Of a stretch of DNA of 64,000 bases, positions 30,078 through 37,545 are shown piece by piece. Numbering within the stretch: the stretch's first letter is position 1; each line of letters starts with the position of its first letter. The notes under the pieces are model-generated. The model was not told the DNA's origin, did not search any database, and saw only the letters and a program-made list of their open reading frames with translations. Position numbers and translations under genes: made by a program. Location: positions 46,930 through 110,929 of the forward strand of contig NZ_CAMFHB010000019.1 in the NCBI RefSeq assembly GCF_945952055.1, written 5' to 3'. This DNA comes from an uncultured Alsobacter sp. (GTDB lineage Bacteria > Pseudomonadota > Alphaproteobacteria > Rhizobiales > Beijerinckiaceae).

Positions 30078-30105
30078 CGGCGGGGCGCCTCGCGGCGTCC
30101 CGCCG
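30078..30105 (+). promoter_or_regulatory. 12-bp-stem hairpin between binding protein and permease (system 2)
   Basis: CGGCGGGGCGCC, loop TCGC, GGCGTCCCGCCG: a near-perfect stem (one G-T pair) 8 bases after the binding-protein stop. There is no T-run, so it is more likely to stabilise the binding-protein mRNA or reduce read-through than to terminate fully. Confidence 0.65.
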
Positions 30106-30135
30106 ATTGCCCCTGACGCCGAGCCGAACCGCTTC

Positions 30136-31062
30136 ATGAACTACGTCCTGCGACGTCTTGCCGGCATGATCCCGGTCCTCCTGTTCACCTGGACGGTGGT
30201 CTTCATCGTCCTCCAGGTGATCCCGGGCGACCCGGTGAACCTCATGCTCGCCGGTGTCCCGGCCTCCGAGGAGGTGCGGGCCAACGAGCGCGCGCGGCTC
30301 GGCCTCGATCGGCCGGTCGTCGAGCGCTACGTGACGTTCCTGGGCCGGGCCATCAAGGGCGATCTCGGCGAGAGCTTCCGCACGCGCCAGCCCGTCGGCA
30401 AGATGATCCTGGAGCAGGCGCGCTCGACTCTGGAACTGGCGCTGGGCGGCCTCCTCGTCGGCCTGCTGGTCGGGCTCGTGCTCGGCATCCTGGCCGGGGT
30501 GAGACCCAACACCTGGGTCGACACGCTGTGCATGACGCTGGCGCTCGTCGGCGTGTCCCTGCCCTCCTTCTGGATCGGCATGGTGCTCATCTACGTCTTC
30601 GGCAACGTGCTCGGCTGGGTGCCCATCGTCGGGCGCGGCCTGCCGGCCCTGATCCTGCCCTCCATCACGGTCGGGCTCTTCATCGCCGGCGGCTTCGCCA
30701 GGCTCGTGCGCTCCTCGATCATCGACGCGCTCGGCCAGGACTACATCCGCACGGCCCGGGCCAAGGGCCTGTCGCGCGCCCGCATCATCTTCAAGCACGC
30801 GCTGCGCAACGCGATGATCCCGCCGGTCACGCTGCTCGGCGTGCAGATCGGCGTGCTGATCGGCGGCGCGGTCGTCACCGAGAACGTCTTCGCGCGGCCC
30901 GGGCTCGGCACCATGCTGGTCGACGGGGTGCTCACCAAGGACATGCCGCTCGTCCAGGCGCTCGTCGTCTACACCACGGCGGCCTACCTGCTGGTCAACC
31001 TCGTCGTCGACATTCTCTACGGCATGATCGATCCGCGCATCCGCATGGGGAGGGCGACATGA
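30136..31062 (+). CDS. ABC transporter permease, DppB/OppB type (system 2)
   Basis: This 308-residue permease starts with the standard MNYVLRRLAGMIPVLLFTW membrane anchor, has the QVIPGDPVNLML periplasmic segment, the EAA loop DYIRTARAKGLSRARIIFKH and the C-terminus MIDPRIRMG. It has about six membrane segments. It follows a GC hairpin and overlaps its partner permease by 4 bases. With the next gene it forms the inner-membrane channel for system 2. Confidence 0.94.
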   Translation: MNYVLRRLAGMIPVLLFTWTVVFIVLQVIPGDPVNLMLAGVPASEEVRANERARLGLDRPVVERYVTFLGRAIKGDLGESFRTRQPVGKMILEQARSTLELALGGLLVGLLVGLVLGILAGVRPNTWVDTLCMTLALVGVSLPSFWIGMVLIYVFGNVLGWVPIVGRGLPALILPSITVGLFIAGGFARLVRSSIIDALGQDYIRTARAKGLSRARIIFKHALRNAMIPPVTLLGVQIGVLIGGAVVTENVFARPGLGTMLVDGVLTKDMPLVQALVVYTTAAYLLVNLVVDILYGMIDPRIRMGRAT

Positions 31063-31943
31063 GCGCCGTCGCCGCGCCCGCGCCGTCCACGACCCGCAGG
31101 CCACGCCGCTGGCGCACCCTGCGCCGCTTCGTGCGCCATCCGGGCGCCTTCGCCGCCGCCGTCGTGCTCGCCACCATCGTGATCCTGGCCATCGTCGCGC
31201 CCTGGATCGTCCCTTACGACTGGAACGAGACGGATCTCGGTGCCCGCCTCGGCGCGCCCAACGCGGAGTTCTGGTTCGGCACCGACCTGCACGGGCGCGA
31301 CGTGTTCTCCCGCGTCGTCTACGGCGCCCGCTACTCGATCAGCATCGGCCTGGCCACCGTGACCCTGTCGCTGCTGGCGGGCAGCTTCATCGGCATCGTC
31401 ATCGGCTATGCCGGCGGGCGCATCGACGAGTGGGGCTCGCGTTTCATCGACGTGATGCTCGGCTTTCCCCAGATCGTCATGGCGATCCTCGTGGTGTCGA
31501 TCCTCGGCGTCGGCCTCGTCAATGTCGTGCTGGCGGTGGCGATCGCCGGCGTGCCCCGCTTCGCCCGCGTGGTGCGCGGCGCCGTGCTGGTGGTGAAGGA
31601 GCAGCCCTTCATCGAGGCGGCCCGGGCGCTGGGCGCCGGCGACCTCCGGATCATGCTTCGCCACCTTCTGCCGAATGCCGTGCCGACGCTCGTCGTGCTC
31701 GGCACGCTCGACCTCGGCAACGCCATCCTGACGACGGCGACGCTCAGCTTCCTCGGCCTCGGGGCCCAGCCGCCGACGCCGGAGTGGGGCGCGATGCTGA
31801 ACTCCGGCCGCGAATACATGCGCTACGCGCCCTGGACGATGATGTTCCCGGGCTTCGCCCTCTTCCTGGTCGTCATGGCGGTGAACCTCCTGGGTGACCG
31901 CCTGAGCCAGGTCCTCGACCCTCGTTCCGTGGATCGCAAATGA
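31059..31943 (+). CDS. ABC transporter permease, DppC/OppC type (system 2)
   Basis: This 294-residue permease has an Arg-rich cytoplasmic N-terminus, a first membrane segment around residues 30-50, the FGTDLHGRDVFSRVVYGAR segment, the EAA loop (IEAARALGAGDLRIMLRH) and the RLSQVLDPRS tail. It starts at an ATGA overlap with the DppB-type gene and ends in an overlap with the aminotransferase gene, so all are translated from one message. Confidence 0.94.
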   Translation: MSAVAAPAPSTTRRPRRWRTLRRFVRHPGAFAAAVVLATIVILAIVAPWIVPYDWNETDLGARLGAPNAEFWFGTDLHGRDVFSRVVYGARYSISIGLATVTLSLLAGSFIGIVIGYAGGRIDEWGSRFIDVMLGFPQIVMAILVVSILGVGLVNVVLAVAIAGVPRFARVVRGAVLVVKEQPFIEAARALGAGDLRIMLRHLLPNAVPTLVVLGTLDLGNAILTTATLSFLGLGAQPPTPEWGAMLNSGREYMRYAPWTMMFPGFALFLVVMAVNLLGDRLSQVLDPRSVDRK

Positions 31944-33145
31944 TGAGTGCCATGACGCCAACGCCCTCCCGCGCCGCAACGCGCTTCGCCGACCGGGTGA
32001 AGATCAAGCAGTCGTCCGTCCGGACGCGCATGCTCGACATTGCCGCCAAGCTCACCGACGTCATCGCACTGGGCCGCGGCGATCCCGATCTCGACACGCC
32101 GGCGCACATCGTCGAGGCGGGCCGCGCGGCGCTCGCCAAGGGCGCCACGCACTACACCCATCCGCTCGGCATGCCGGAGCTGCGCAAGGCGATCTGCGAG
32201 GCGATCAAGCGCGACGGTGGGGCCGAGTACTTCCCCGACGAGATCGTGGTCACGGCCGGCGCACAGGAGTCGATGTTCGTCGCCATGCTGGCGCTCGTCA
32301 GCCCCGGCGACGAGGTGATCATCCCCTCGCCGGGCTACAATTCGTATCACCAGGCCGTCGAGCTCGCCGAAGGCAAGATCGTCACGGTGCCGACCTACGA
32401 GAAGGACGGCTTCGCGCTGACCGCCGACGAGGTCGCCAAGGTGCTGACCCCGAACTCGCGCATCCTGTGCCTGATCAACCCTTCGAACCCGACGGGGATG
32501 GTCATCCCGCCGTCCGAGATCGACAAGCTCTGCGCGCTCGCCATCGAGCACGACCTGATCGTCATCTCCGACGAGATCTATGCCAAGCTCACCTACGACA
32601 ACGCCCGCGTCCAGCGCGTCGCGGCGCTGCCGGGCATGCGCGAGCGCACCATCACCATCGACGGCTTCTCGAAGGCCTATTCGATGACCGGCTGGCGCGT
32701 CGGCTACTTCGCCGCGCCGAAGTCCTTCACCACGCCGATGGCCGAGATCCACCACGGCCTCGCCATCTGCGCGCCGGCGGTCAGCCAGCACGCCGCGCTG
32801 GCGGCCCTGACGGGCCCGCAGGACTGCGTGGAAGAGTCCCGCCGCCTCTACGACGAGCGCCGCAAGCTGATGTGCGCGGCGCTGGACCGCATGGGCCTGA
32901 GCTACGCCCGCCCCAACGGTGCCTTCTACGTCTACGCCAACGTCTCCTCGACCGGGCTCAGCGCCTCGGACTTCTGCATCAGGCTGCTGGAGGAGGGGAA
33001 GGTGATGATGTTCCCCGGCTCCCTCTTCGGCGACCACTGCGACGACTACGTCCGCATCTCCCTGCTGCAGCCGCTCGCCAAGGTCGAGGAGGCGGCAGCG
33101 CGCATGGAGAAGGTGGTCAAGGCGCTGCGGGCCGCCCGCGCATGA
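31940..33145 (+). CDS. Class I/II PLP-dependent aminotransferase
   Basis: This 401-residue fold-type I aminotransferase (AspC-like) has PLP lysine Lys245 in DGFSKAYSMTGWRVGY. INPSNPTG and ISDEIYAKL are the cofactor-binding segments. It is clearly related to the aminotransferase at 43799 (same GRGDPD start, FSK-x-Y-x-MTGWRVGY, and LFGD endings), implying paralogues recruited to two neighbouring importer operons. It probably removes the amino group from an amino acid released from the imported compound. Another ATG three bases later is equally possible as start. Confidence 0.93.
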   Translation: MMSAMTPTPSRAATRFADRVKIKQSSVRTRMLDIAAKLTDVIALGRGDPDLDTPAHIVEAGRAALAKGATHYTHPLGMPELRKAICEAIKRDGGAEYFPDEIVVTAGAQESMFVAMLALVSPGDEVIIPSPGYNSYHQAVELAEGKIVTVPTYEKDGFALTADEVAKVLTPNSRILCLINPSNPTGMVIPPSEIDKLCALAIEHDLIVISDEIYAKLTYDNARVQRVAALPGMRERTITIDGFSKAYSMTGWRVGYFAAPKSFTTPMAEIHHGLAICAPAVSQHAALAALTGPQDCVEESRRLYDERRKLMCAALDRMGLSYARPNGAFYVYANVSSTGLSASDFCIRLLEEGKVMMFPGSLFGDHCDDYVRISLLQPLAKVEEAAARMEKVVKALRAARA

Positions 33146-33191
33146 CCCCGTCCGTTTCGACTTTCCCGACATCAGCGGCAGGAGACGCCCG

Positions 33192-33683
33192 ATGAACGCA
33201 CCCGTGAAGACCGACAATCCCAACGTCATCGGCATCAAGCACATGGCGTTCGCGGTGAAGGACGCCCGCAAGGCACTGGAGGGCTATTCGCGCTTCCTGT
33301 GCGTGCCCGGCGACACGAAGATCATGGAGTACGAGAAGTCGCGCAACCGCGTGGCGCTCTTCAACCTCGGCGGCATCGAGTACCAGCTCTGCGAGTCGAT
33401 GGACGACAACGGCCGCTTCGCCACCTGGATCAAGGAGCGTGGCGGCGAGGGCCTGCACCACATCTGCTACGCGGTCGACTCGATCGACAAGGCGCTGGCC
33501 CATGCCCAGCAGCAGGGCGCGGAACTGCGCCTGTGCAAGCCCTGCGGCGTGAAGGGCAGCCACGCCCATCCCGAAGGTTACGTCGCCTTCCTCGACAATG
33601 ATGCCGGCGGCATCGAGATCGAGTTCATGCAGGTCTACACGCCCGAAGAGCTCGAGAAGTACAAGCAAGTGAAGGGGATCTGA
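33192..33683 (+). CDS. VOC superfamily (glyoxalase-like) protein
   Basis: This 163-residue vicinal-oxygen-chelate protein resembles methylmalonyl-CoA epimerase and glyoxalase I. Likely metal ligands are the His in IKHMAFAV, His in LHHICYAV and Glu in GIEIEFMQVY. AGGAGA precedes the start. It could epimerise, isomerise or dioxygenate an intermediate of this operon; the fold alone does not say which. It lies between the aminotransferase and a deacylase-like gene, 2 bases before the latter. Confidence 0.88.
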   Translation: MNAPVKTDNPNVIGIKHMAFAVKDARKALEGYSRFLCVPGDTKIMEYEKSRNRVALFNLGGIEYQLCESMDDNGRFATWIKERGGEGLHHICYAVDSIDKALAHAQQQGAELRLCKPCGVKGSHAHPEGYVAFLDNDAGGIEIEFMQVYTPEELEKYKQVKGI

Positions 33684-33685
33684 CG

Positions 33686-34714
33686 ATGGCCGGGGGCAAG
33701 GAGAAGCCGGTGGCGAAGGCCGCCGCCAAGGCGAAGACCGTGACCGTGGGCACCGCCAAGGCGGCGCCCGGCAAGGTGGCGCGGGGCGCGATCGAGGTGT
33801 TCCGCCAGGCCGGCGGCTCGATGGTCGAGATCCCCGTCGTCGTCATCAACGGCGTCAATCCCGGACCGGTGTTCTGGGTCGATGCGGCGATCCACGGCGA
33901 CGAGCCCGAGGGCACGCTCGCCTGCCAGATCGCCATGCGCGAGGTGGATCCCCAGCAGATGTCGGGAACGCTCGTGCTGGTGCCGGCGATCAACGTGCCG
34001 GCCTACGAGGCGGCCTGCCGCGGCAACCCGCTCGACACCTTCAGCCACGACATGAACCGGATCTATCCGGGGCGAGCGAACGGCTACTTCTCGGAGCGTG
34101 TCGCGTGGGCCCACTACCAGTGGCTCACCAAGGTGGCTGACCTCGAGATCTCGATCCACTCGGGCGGCGCGCACTCCTACCTCGCCGAGGCCATCTTCGT
34201 GGACGAGCGGCCGGAGTCGGTGGAGCTCGCCACCGCCATGGGACCGGGCTGGGGCTGCATCATGTCCTCGCCCAATCCCAAGGGGAACCCGATGGCGGCA
34301 ATGGCCGAGATCGGCAAGGTCGGCATCACCGTCGAGCTCGGCGGCCGCTCGGCCACCTCGCCCAAGGCTTTCGCCGAGGTCGGGCGCAAGCTCGCCGACG
34401 CGATCCTGAACATCCTGCGGCACTACAAGATGCTGCCGGGCAAGGCGAAGTACGACAAGAACCGCACCAAGGGCTCGCAGGAGGCGCTGCTGGCGCCGGC
34501 CTCCGGCCTCTACCTTCCGGAGCCCGGAACGCAGTTCCTGACGCCGATGAAGAAGGACGACGTGATCGCCAGGATCTACTCGCTCTTCGGCGATGAACTG
34601 GCGGTGCTGCGGGCGCCGGCCGACGGCATGATCTTCGGGCTGCGCGCGCTGCCCAACGTCACCGTGGGCGACTGGTGCTGCTTCTTCAACAAGGTCACGG
34701 GCAAGCGGACCTAG
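33686..34714 (+). CDS. Succinylglutamate desuccinylase / aspartoacylase family protein
   Basis: This 342-residue zinc deacylase has zinc ligands in AIHGDEPEG (H-x2-E) and LEISIHSGG (His), and the substrate-arginine segment NRIYPGR. It is unusual in its N-terminus: residues 1-35 are rich in Lys and Ala (KEKPVAKAAAKAKTVTVG), like a histone-H1-type tail, and absent from most of the family. It probably cleaves an N-acyl or ester bond of the imported compound. The start directly follows the VOC gene with AAGGGG upstream. It shares the family with 11234-12265 but only moderate similarity. Confidence 0.9.
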   Translation: MAGGKEKPVAKAAAKAKTVTVGTAKAAPGKVARGAIEVFRQAGGSMVEIPVVVINGVNPGPVFWVDAAIHGDEPEGTLACQIAMREVDPQQMSGTLVLVPAINVPAYEAACRGNPLDTFSHDMNRIYPGRANGYFSERVAWAHYQWLTKVADLEISIHSGGAHSYLAEAIFVDERPESVELATAMGPGWGCIMSSPNPKGNPMAAMAEIGKVGITVELGGRSATSPKAFAEVGRKLADAILNILRHYKMLPGKAKYDKNRTKGSQEALLAPASGLYLPEPGTQFLTPMKKDDVIARIYSLFGDELAVLRAPADGMIFGLRALPNVTVGDWCCFFNKVTGKRT

Positions 34715-34733
34715 GCACGCTTGGACACGGCGG

Positions 34734-34759
34734 CACCGGCTTTCGCGCGAAAGCCGGTG
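34734..34759. repeat. Perfect 26-bp palindrome
   Basis: CACCGGCTTTCGC followed by its exact reverse complement GCGAAAGCCGGTG lies in the short gap between the deacylase and puuE-like genes. It differs in sequence from the ~100-bp repeat family. It could be a second small palindromic repeat type or a local hairpin; only one copy is seen in the window. Confidence 0.7.
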
Positions 34760-34793
34760 GCCCCAGATGACGGGTTGCGCAGGGATGAACACG

Positions 34794-35714
34794 ATGCAGC
34801 TGGGCGGTCAGATGATGGACGGGCACCCCCGCGACTTCGTCGGCTATGCCGACAAGCCGCCCCATCCCGACTGGCCCGGCGGCGCGCGCGTCGCGATCAA
34901 CTTCGTCGTCAATTACGAGGAAGGGTCCGAGTACTCGATCGGCGACGGCGACGGCCGGTCCGAGACTGCCCTGACCGAGGTCTCTGCCGCCCGGGTGCCA
35001 GCCGGGGAACGCGATCTCGCCTCGGAGAGCATGTACGAGTACGGGACGCGTGTCGGCTTCTGGCGCATCGCGCGCCTGTTCGCCGACCGAGGGATCGCGG
35101 CGACCGCCTTCGGCTGCGCCGTCGCGCTGGAGCGCAATCCGCCGGCCGCCGAGTTCATGGCCCGCCACGGCTGGGACGTGTGCTGCCACGGCTGGCGCTG
35201 GGTCGAGCACTACAAGCTGTCGGAGGACGAGGAGCGCGAGCACATCCGGCTCGCGGTCGAGTCCATCCAGCGCACCATGGGCGAGCGTCCCGTGGGCTGG
35301 TACTGCCGCTACGCGCCCAGCACGGCCACGCGCCGCCTGCTCGTGGAGGAGGGCGGCTTCCTCTACGACAGCGACAGCTACAACGACGAACTGCCCTACT
35401 GGACGATGGTGGCCGGGCGCCGGCACCTGATCGTGCCCTATTCGCTCGTCACCAACGACGTGAAGCTCACCAGCGGCCTCTTCACCGGCGACGACTTCTA
35501 CGTCCTGCTGAAGAACGCCTTCGACGTCCTCTACGAGGAAGGCGCCGTGGCGCCGAAGATGATGTCCGTGGGCCTGCATCCCCGGCTCATCGGACACCCC
35601 GCCAGGCTCTCCGGGCTGCAGAAGTTCGTTGACTACGTTGTGTCCAAGCCGGACGTCTGGGCTTGCCGTCGCGCCGACATTGCGCGTCACTGGATCGCGC
35701 GCCATCCGGCCTGA
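34794..35714 (+). CDS. puuE: PuuE-type allantoinase / polysaccharide deacetylase family protein
   Basis: This 306-residue NodB-fold protein is close to PuuE allantoinases, which open allantoin to allantoate. Family segments seen: GHPRDFVGYADKPPHPDWPGG, INFVVNYEEGSE, ESMYEYGTRVGFWR and EEGGFLYDSDSYNDELPYW. Starts at 34767, 34785 and 34794 are all in frame; 34794 is preferred because AGGG (34781-34784) is 9 bases upstream, but this is not certain. It is followed by a ureidoglycolate lyase gene, which supports ureide chemistry. Allantoin itself or a related ureide may be the substrate. Confidence 0.88.
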   Translation: MQLGGQMMDGHPRDFVGYADKPPHPDWPGGARVAINFVVNYEEGSEYSIGDGDGRSETALTEVSAARVPAGERDLASESMYEYGTRVGFWRIARLFADRGIAATAFGCAVALERNPPAAEFMARHGWDVCCHGWRWVEHYKLSEDEEREHIRLAVESIQRTMGERPVGWYCRYAPSTATRRLLVEEGGFLYDSDSYNDELPYWTMVAGRRHLIVPYSLVTNDVKLTSGLFTGDDFYVLLKNAFDVLYEEGAVAPKMMSVGLHPRLIGHPARLSGLQKFVDYVVSKPDVWACRRADIARHWIARHPA

Positions 35715-35752
35715 GCCGGATCGCCGAGCGATTCGGGAGCACAGGGCAGGCC

Positions 35753-36256
35753 ATGACCACCATCGCGATCAGCCTCCACATGGGAGGCCCCAGGAGCTTC
35801 GACATCTCCCGCTTCGGCCGCTGGATCGAGCCGCCGACCGTCCCCGGCGAGCGGATCGACCTCACGGACGTGATGGCTTTGGACGACTCGGGCATCGTGC
35901 CGCGCGTGCACGTGAACCTCGTGCAGCCGGTCACCCTTCCGCACAGCATCCAGAAGCTCGAGCGCCATCCCCGCGCCTCGCAGGCCTTCATGCCGCTCGA
36001 CGTGGCCCGCTACATGGTGCTCGTGGCCGGCACCCGCGACGACGGCCATCCCGACCTCGATGACCTGCACGCCGTGCTGATGCCCGGCAATGTCGGCGTC
36101 TGCTACGCGCCCGGCACCTGGCACATGGGCGCCACGGTGCTCGACCGCCCGGGCAATTTCACGGTGCTCTGGCCGAGGCTGCCGGACGGGCCCGATGGTG
36201 GGCCGGGGGATACCGAGATCGCGACGCTGGAGCGGCCGGTGCGGATCGAGGGGTAG
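35753..36256 (+). CDS. allA: Ureidoglycolate lyase (AllA) family protein
   Basis: This 167-residue cupin-type protein has the AllA features LERHPRASQAFMPLD, YMVLVAGTRDDGHPDL and CYAPGTWHMGATVL. AllA converts ureidoglycolate to glyoxylate and urea, the last step of allantoin use. The start at 35753 is chosen because the frame upstream overlaps puuE. It is the last gene of the operon and is followed by repeat copy F. Allantoicase or allantoate amidohydrolase and urate oxidase are not in the window, so the route may be partial here or act on another ureide. Confidence 0.87.
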   Translation: MTTIAISLHMGGPRSFDISRFGRWIEPPTVPGERIDLTDVMALDDSGIVPRVHVNLVQPVTLPHSIQKLERHPRASQAFMPLDVARYMVLVAGTRDDGHPDLDDLHAVLMPGNVGVCYAPGTWHMGATVLDRPGNFTVLWPRLPDGPDGGPGDTEIATLERPVRIEG

Positions 36257-36311
36257 TCTTGCTAGATCCCCGTTGAGGGCTCCTGGCAGACTTCTGTTTG
36301 CTCGCTTCCAT

Positions 36312-36416
36312 CTCTCAGCCGTCTTGGCCGGGCTTGGCCCGGCCATCCACGACTTTGCCGGGGCCATCCCGAAGTCGTGGGTGCCCGGGCCAAGCCCGGG
36401 CATGACGGCGGAGAGA
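36312..36416. repeat. Dispersed palindromic repeat, copy F (between convergent genes)
   Basis: A full copy with outer arms CTCTCAGCCGTCTTGGCCGGG and CCCGGGCATGACGGCGGAGAG and the inner CCACGACTT / AAGTCGTGG stem. It lies between allA (+) and the NHL-protein gene (-). Confidence 0.88.
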
Positions 36417-36449
36417 GCGAGGGTCAGTGGGACGACCGCAGTCTGACCA

Positions 36450-37307
36450 TCACCCCACCGGCACCAGCCGTGTGATCCGGCTGGGATTGCCCTCCGCCAG
36501 ATAGAGCACCCCGTCCGCCGTCCCCCAGATCCCATGGGCCCCGTTGAGCACCGGCCGGCAGCGGTCGATGCGCTTGAAGTCCGGGGAGAGGCACGTCAGC
36601 GAGGGCACGCCGTCGGTCACGAAGAGCCGCCCCTGGGCGTCGCCCCAGATGTCGGACGGGCGATGGAAGCCGTCGATGGCCTTCAGGAACACACCGTCGC
36701 GGTCGAACACCTGCAGCCGGTCGTTCTCGCGGTCGGCAACGACGACCTTGCCGTCGCCGCAGACCCAGATGCCATGGGCGGTGACGAAACGGCCGGGCTC
36801 CGTGCCGATGCCGCCCCAGCGCAGCTCCGGCTGCAACGATGCCCCGAAGCGATGCACGAAGGCGTGGCCGTAGCCGTCGCCGACATAGACCTCGCCGGCC
36901 GGGCCGAAGGCGATGTCGGACGGATGGCCGAAGGGCCGACCCGGGCCGTGCCGCGTGCCGAGGGAGGCCACCCGTTCGCCCTGCGCGGTGAAGGCGATGA
37001 CCTCGTGCGCGTCGCGATCGGTGATCCAGAGGCGGCCCTGCGGATCGCAGGCGATCATGTGGGCGTCGGCGACCTCCTCGCCCCAGGCGCCGAGCCTCCT
37101 GCCCTCCCGATCGAACACCAGGACCGCGGGGCCTGACGGTTCCGTCAGCGGGTCGCGGCGAACCAGGACGTGGACGTTCCCGCCGGGGTCGACGGCCACG
37201 TCGGTCACGCGCCCTTCAGACCCCGAAATGCTGCCGAACGGTCGCTCGACGGCGCAGACGCGCCCGCCGATTGCCACCCTCAAGCCTGCAGCCGCGTGCG
37301 CGCCCAT
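36450..37307 (-). CDS. NHL-repeat / SMP-30-like beta-propeller protein
   Basis: This 285-residue protein has repeating blades of the NHL/gluconolaconase-like type: VTDVAVDPGGNVHVL, IACDPQGRLWITDRDAHEV, PSDIAFGPAGEVYVGDGYG and HGIWVCGDGKVVVADREND recur at about 45-residue spacing. There is no signal peptide, so it is probably cytoplasmic. It could be a lactonase or hydrolase scaffold, but metal ligands typical of SMP-30 gluconolactonase are not evident. It is divergent from the region 5 operon with the TTGTTATACAA site between, so it is probably co-regulated with it. Confidence 0.87.
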   Translation of the reverse strand: MGAHAAAGLRVAIGGRVCAVERPFGSISGSEGRVTDVAVDPGGNVHVLVRRDPLTEPSGPAVLVFDREGRRLGAWGEEVADAHMIACDPQGRLWITDRDAHEVIAFTAQGERVASLGTRHGPGRPFGHPSDIAFGPAGEVYVGDGYGHAFVHRFGASLQPELRWGGIGTEPGRFVTAHGIWVCGDGKVVVADRENDRLQVFDRDGVFLKAIDGFHRPSDIWGDAQGRLFVTDGVPSLTCLSPDFKRIDRCRPVLNGAHGIWGTADGVLYLAEGNPSRITRLVPVG

Positions 37308-37364
37308 GATCGTCGTCCCCGTGCCTGTGGCGCCCCTGCAGGCAGCGTGCCGAGCGAGAGCGCA

Positions 37365-37393
37365 TTGACTGTATGTTTGTTATACAATATCGC
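37365..37393 (+). promoter_or_regulatory. Candidate promoter with embedded GntR-type operator
   Basis: TTGACT (37365-37370) is a good -35 and TATCGC (37388-37393) a weak -10 at 17-base spacing, reading toward the system 3 operon. The spacer contains TTGTTATACAA (37377-37387), a TTGT-N3-ACAA palindrome. A regulator bound there would block RNA polymerase directly. The site assignment is inference; no start-site data are available. Confidence 0.6.
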
Positions 37394-37545
37394 TTTGTGA
37401 CAACAAGAAACGCTCGCGATCCGGCCCTTCTCCCGTTGGCATCCGGATTGCTCGGGAACGCCGGGGACCATGGTCCCGAGTGTTCGCGCCCCCGACCGCC
37501 GACACTGCTCCGCCACGCCGTCTTTCGAGGGAAAGGACTGCTCCG

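Noticed and set aside
27088..31104. 1338-codon open frame on the - strand opposite the amidohydrolase/importer genes
   Set aside because: It is a GC-codon shadow: the + strand genes below it have clear family motifs, coupled starts and a signal peptide, while the - strand translation is low-complexity Arg/His/Asp-rich with no recognisable motif.
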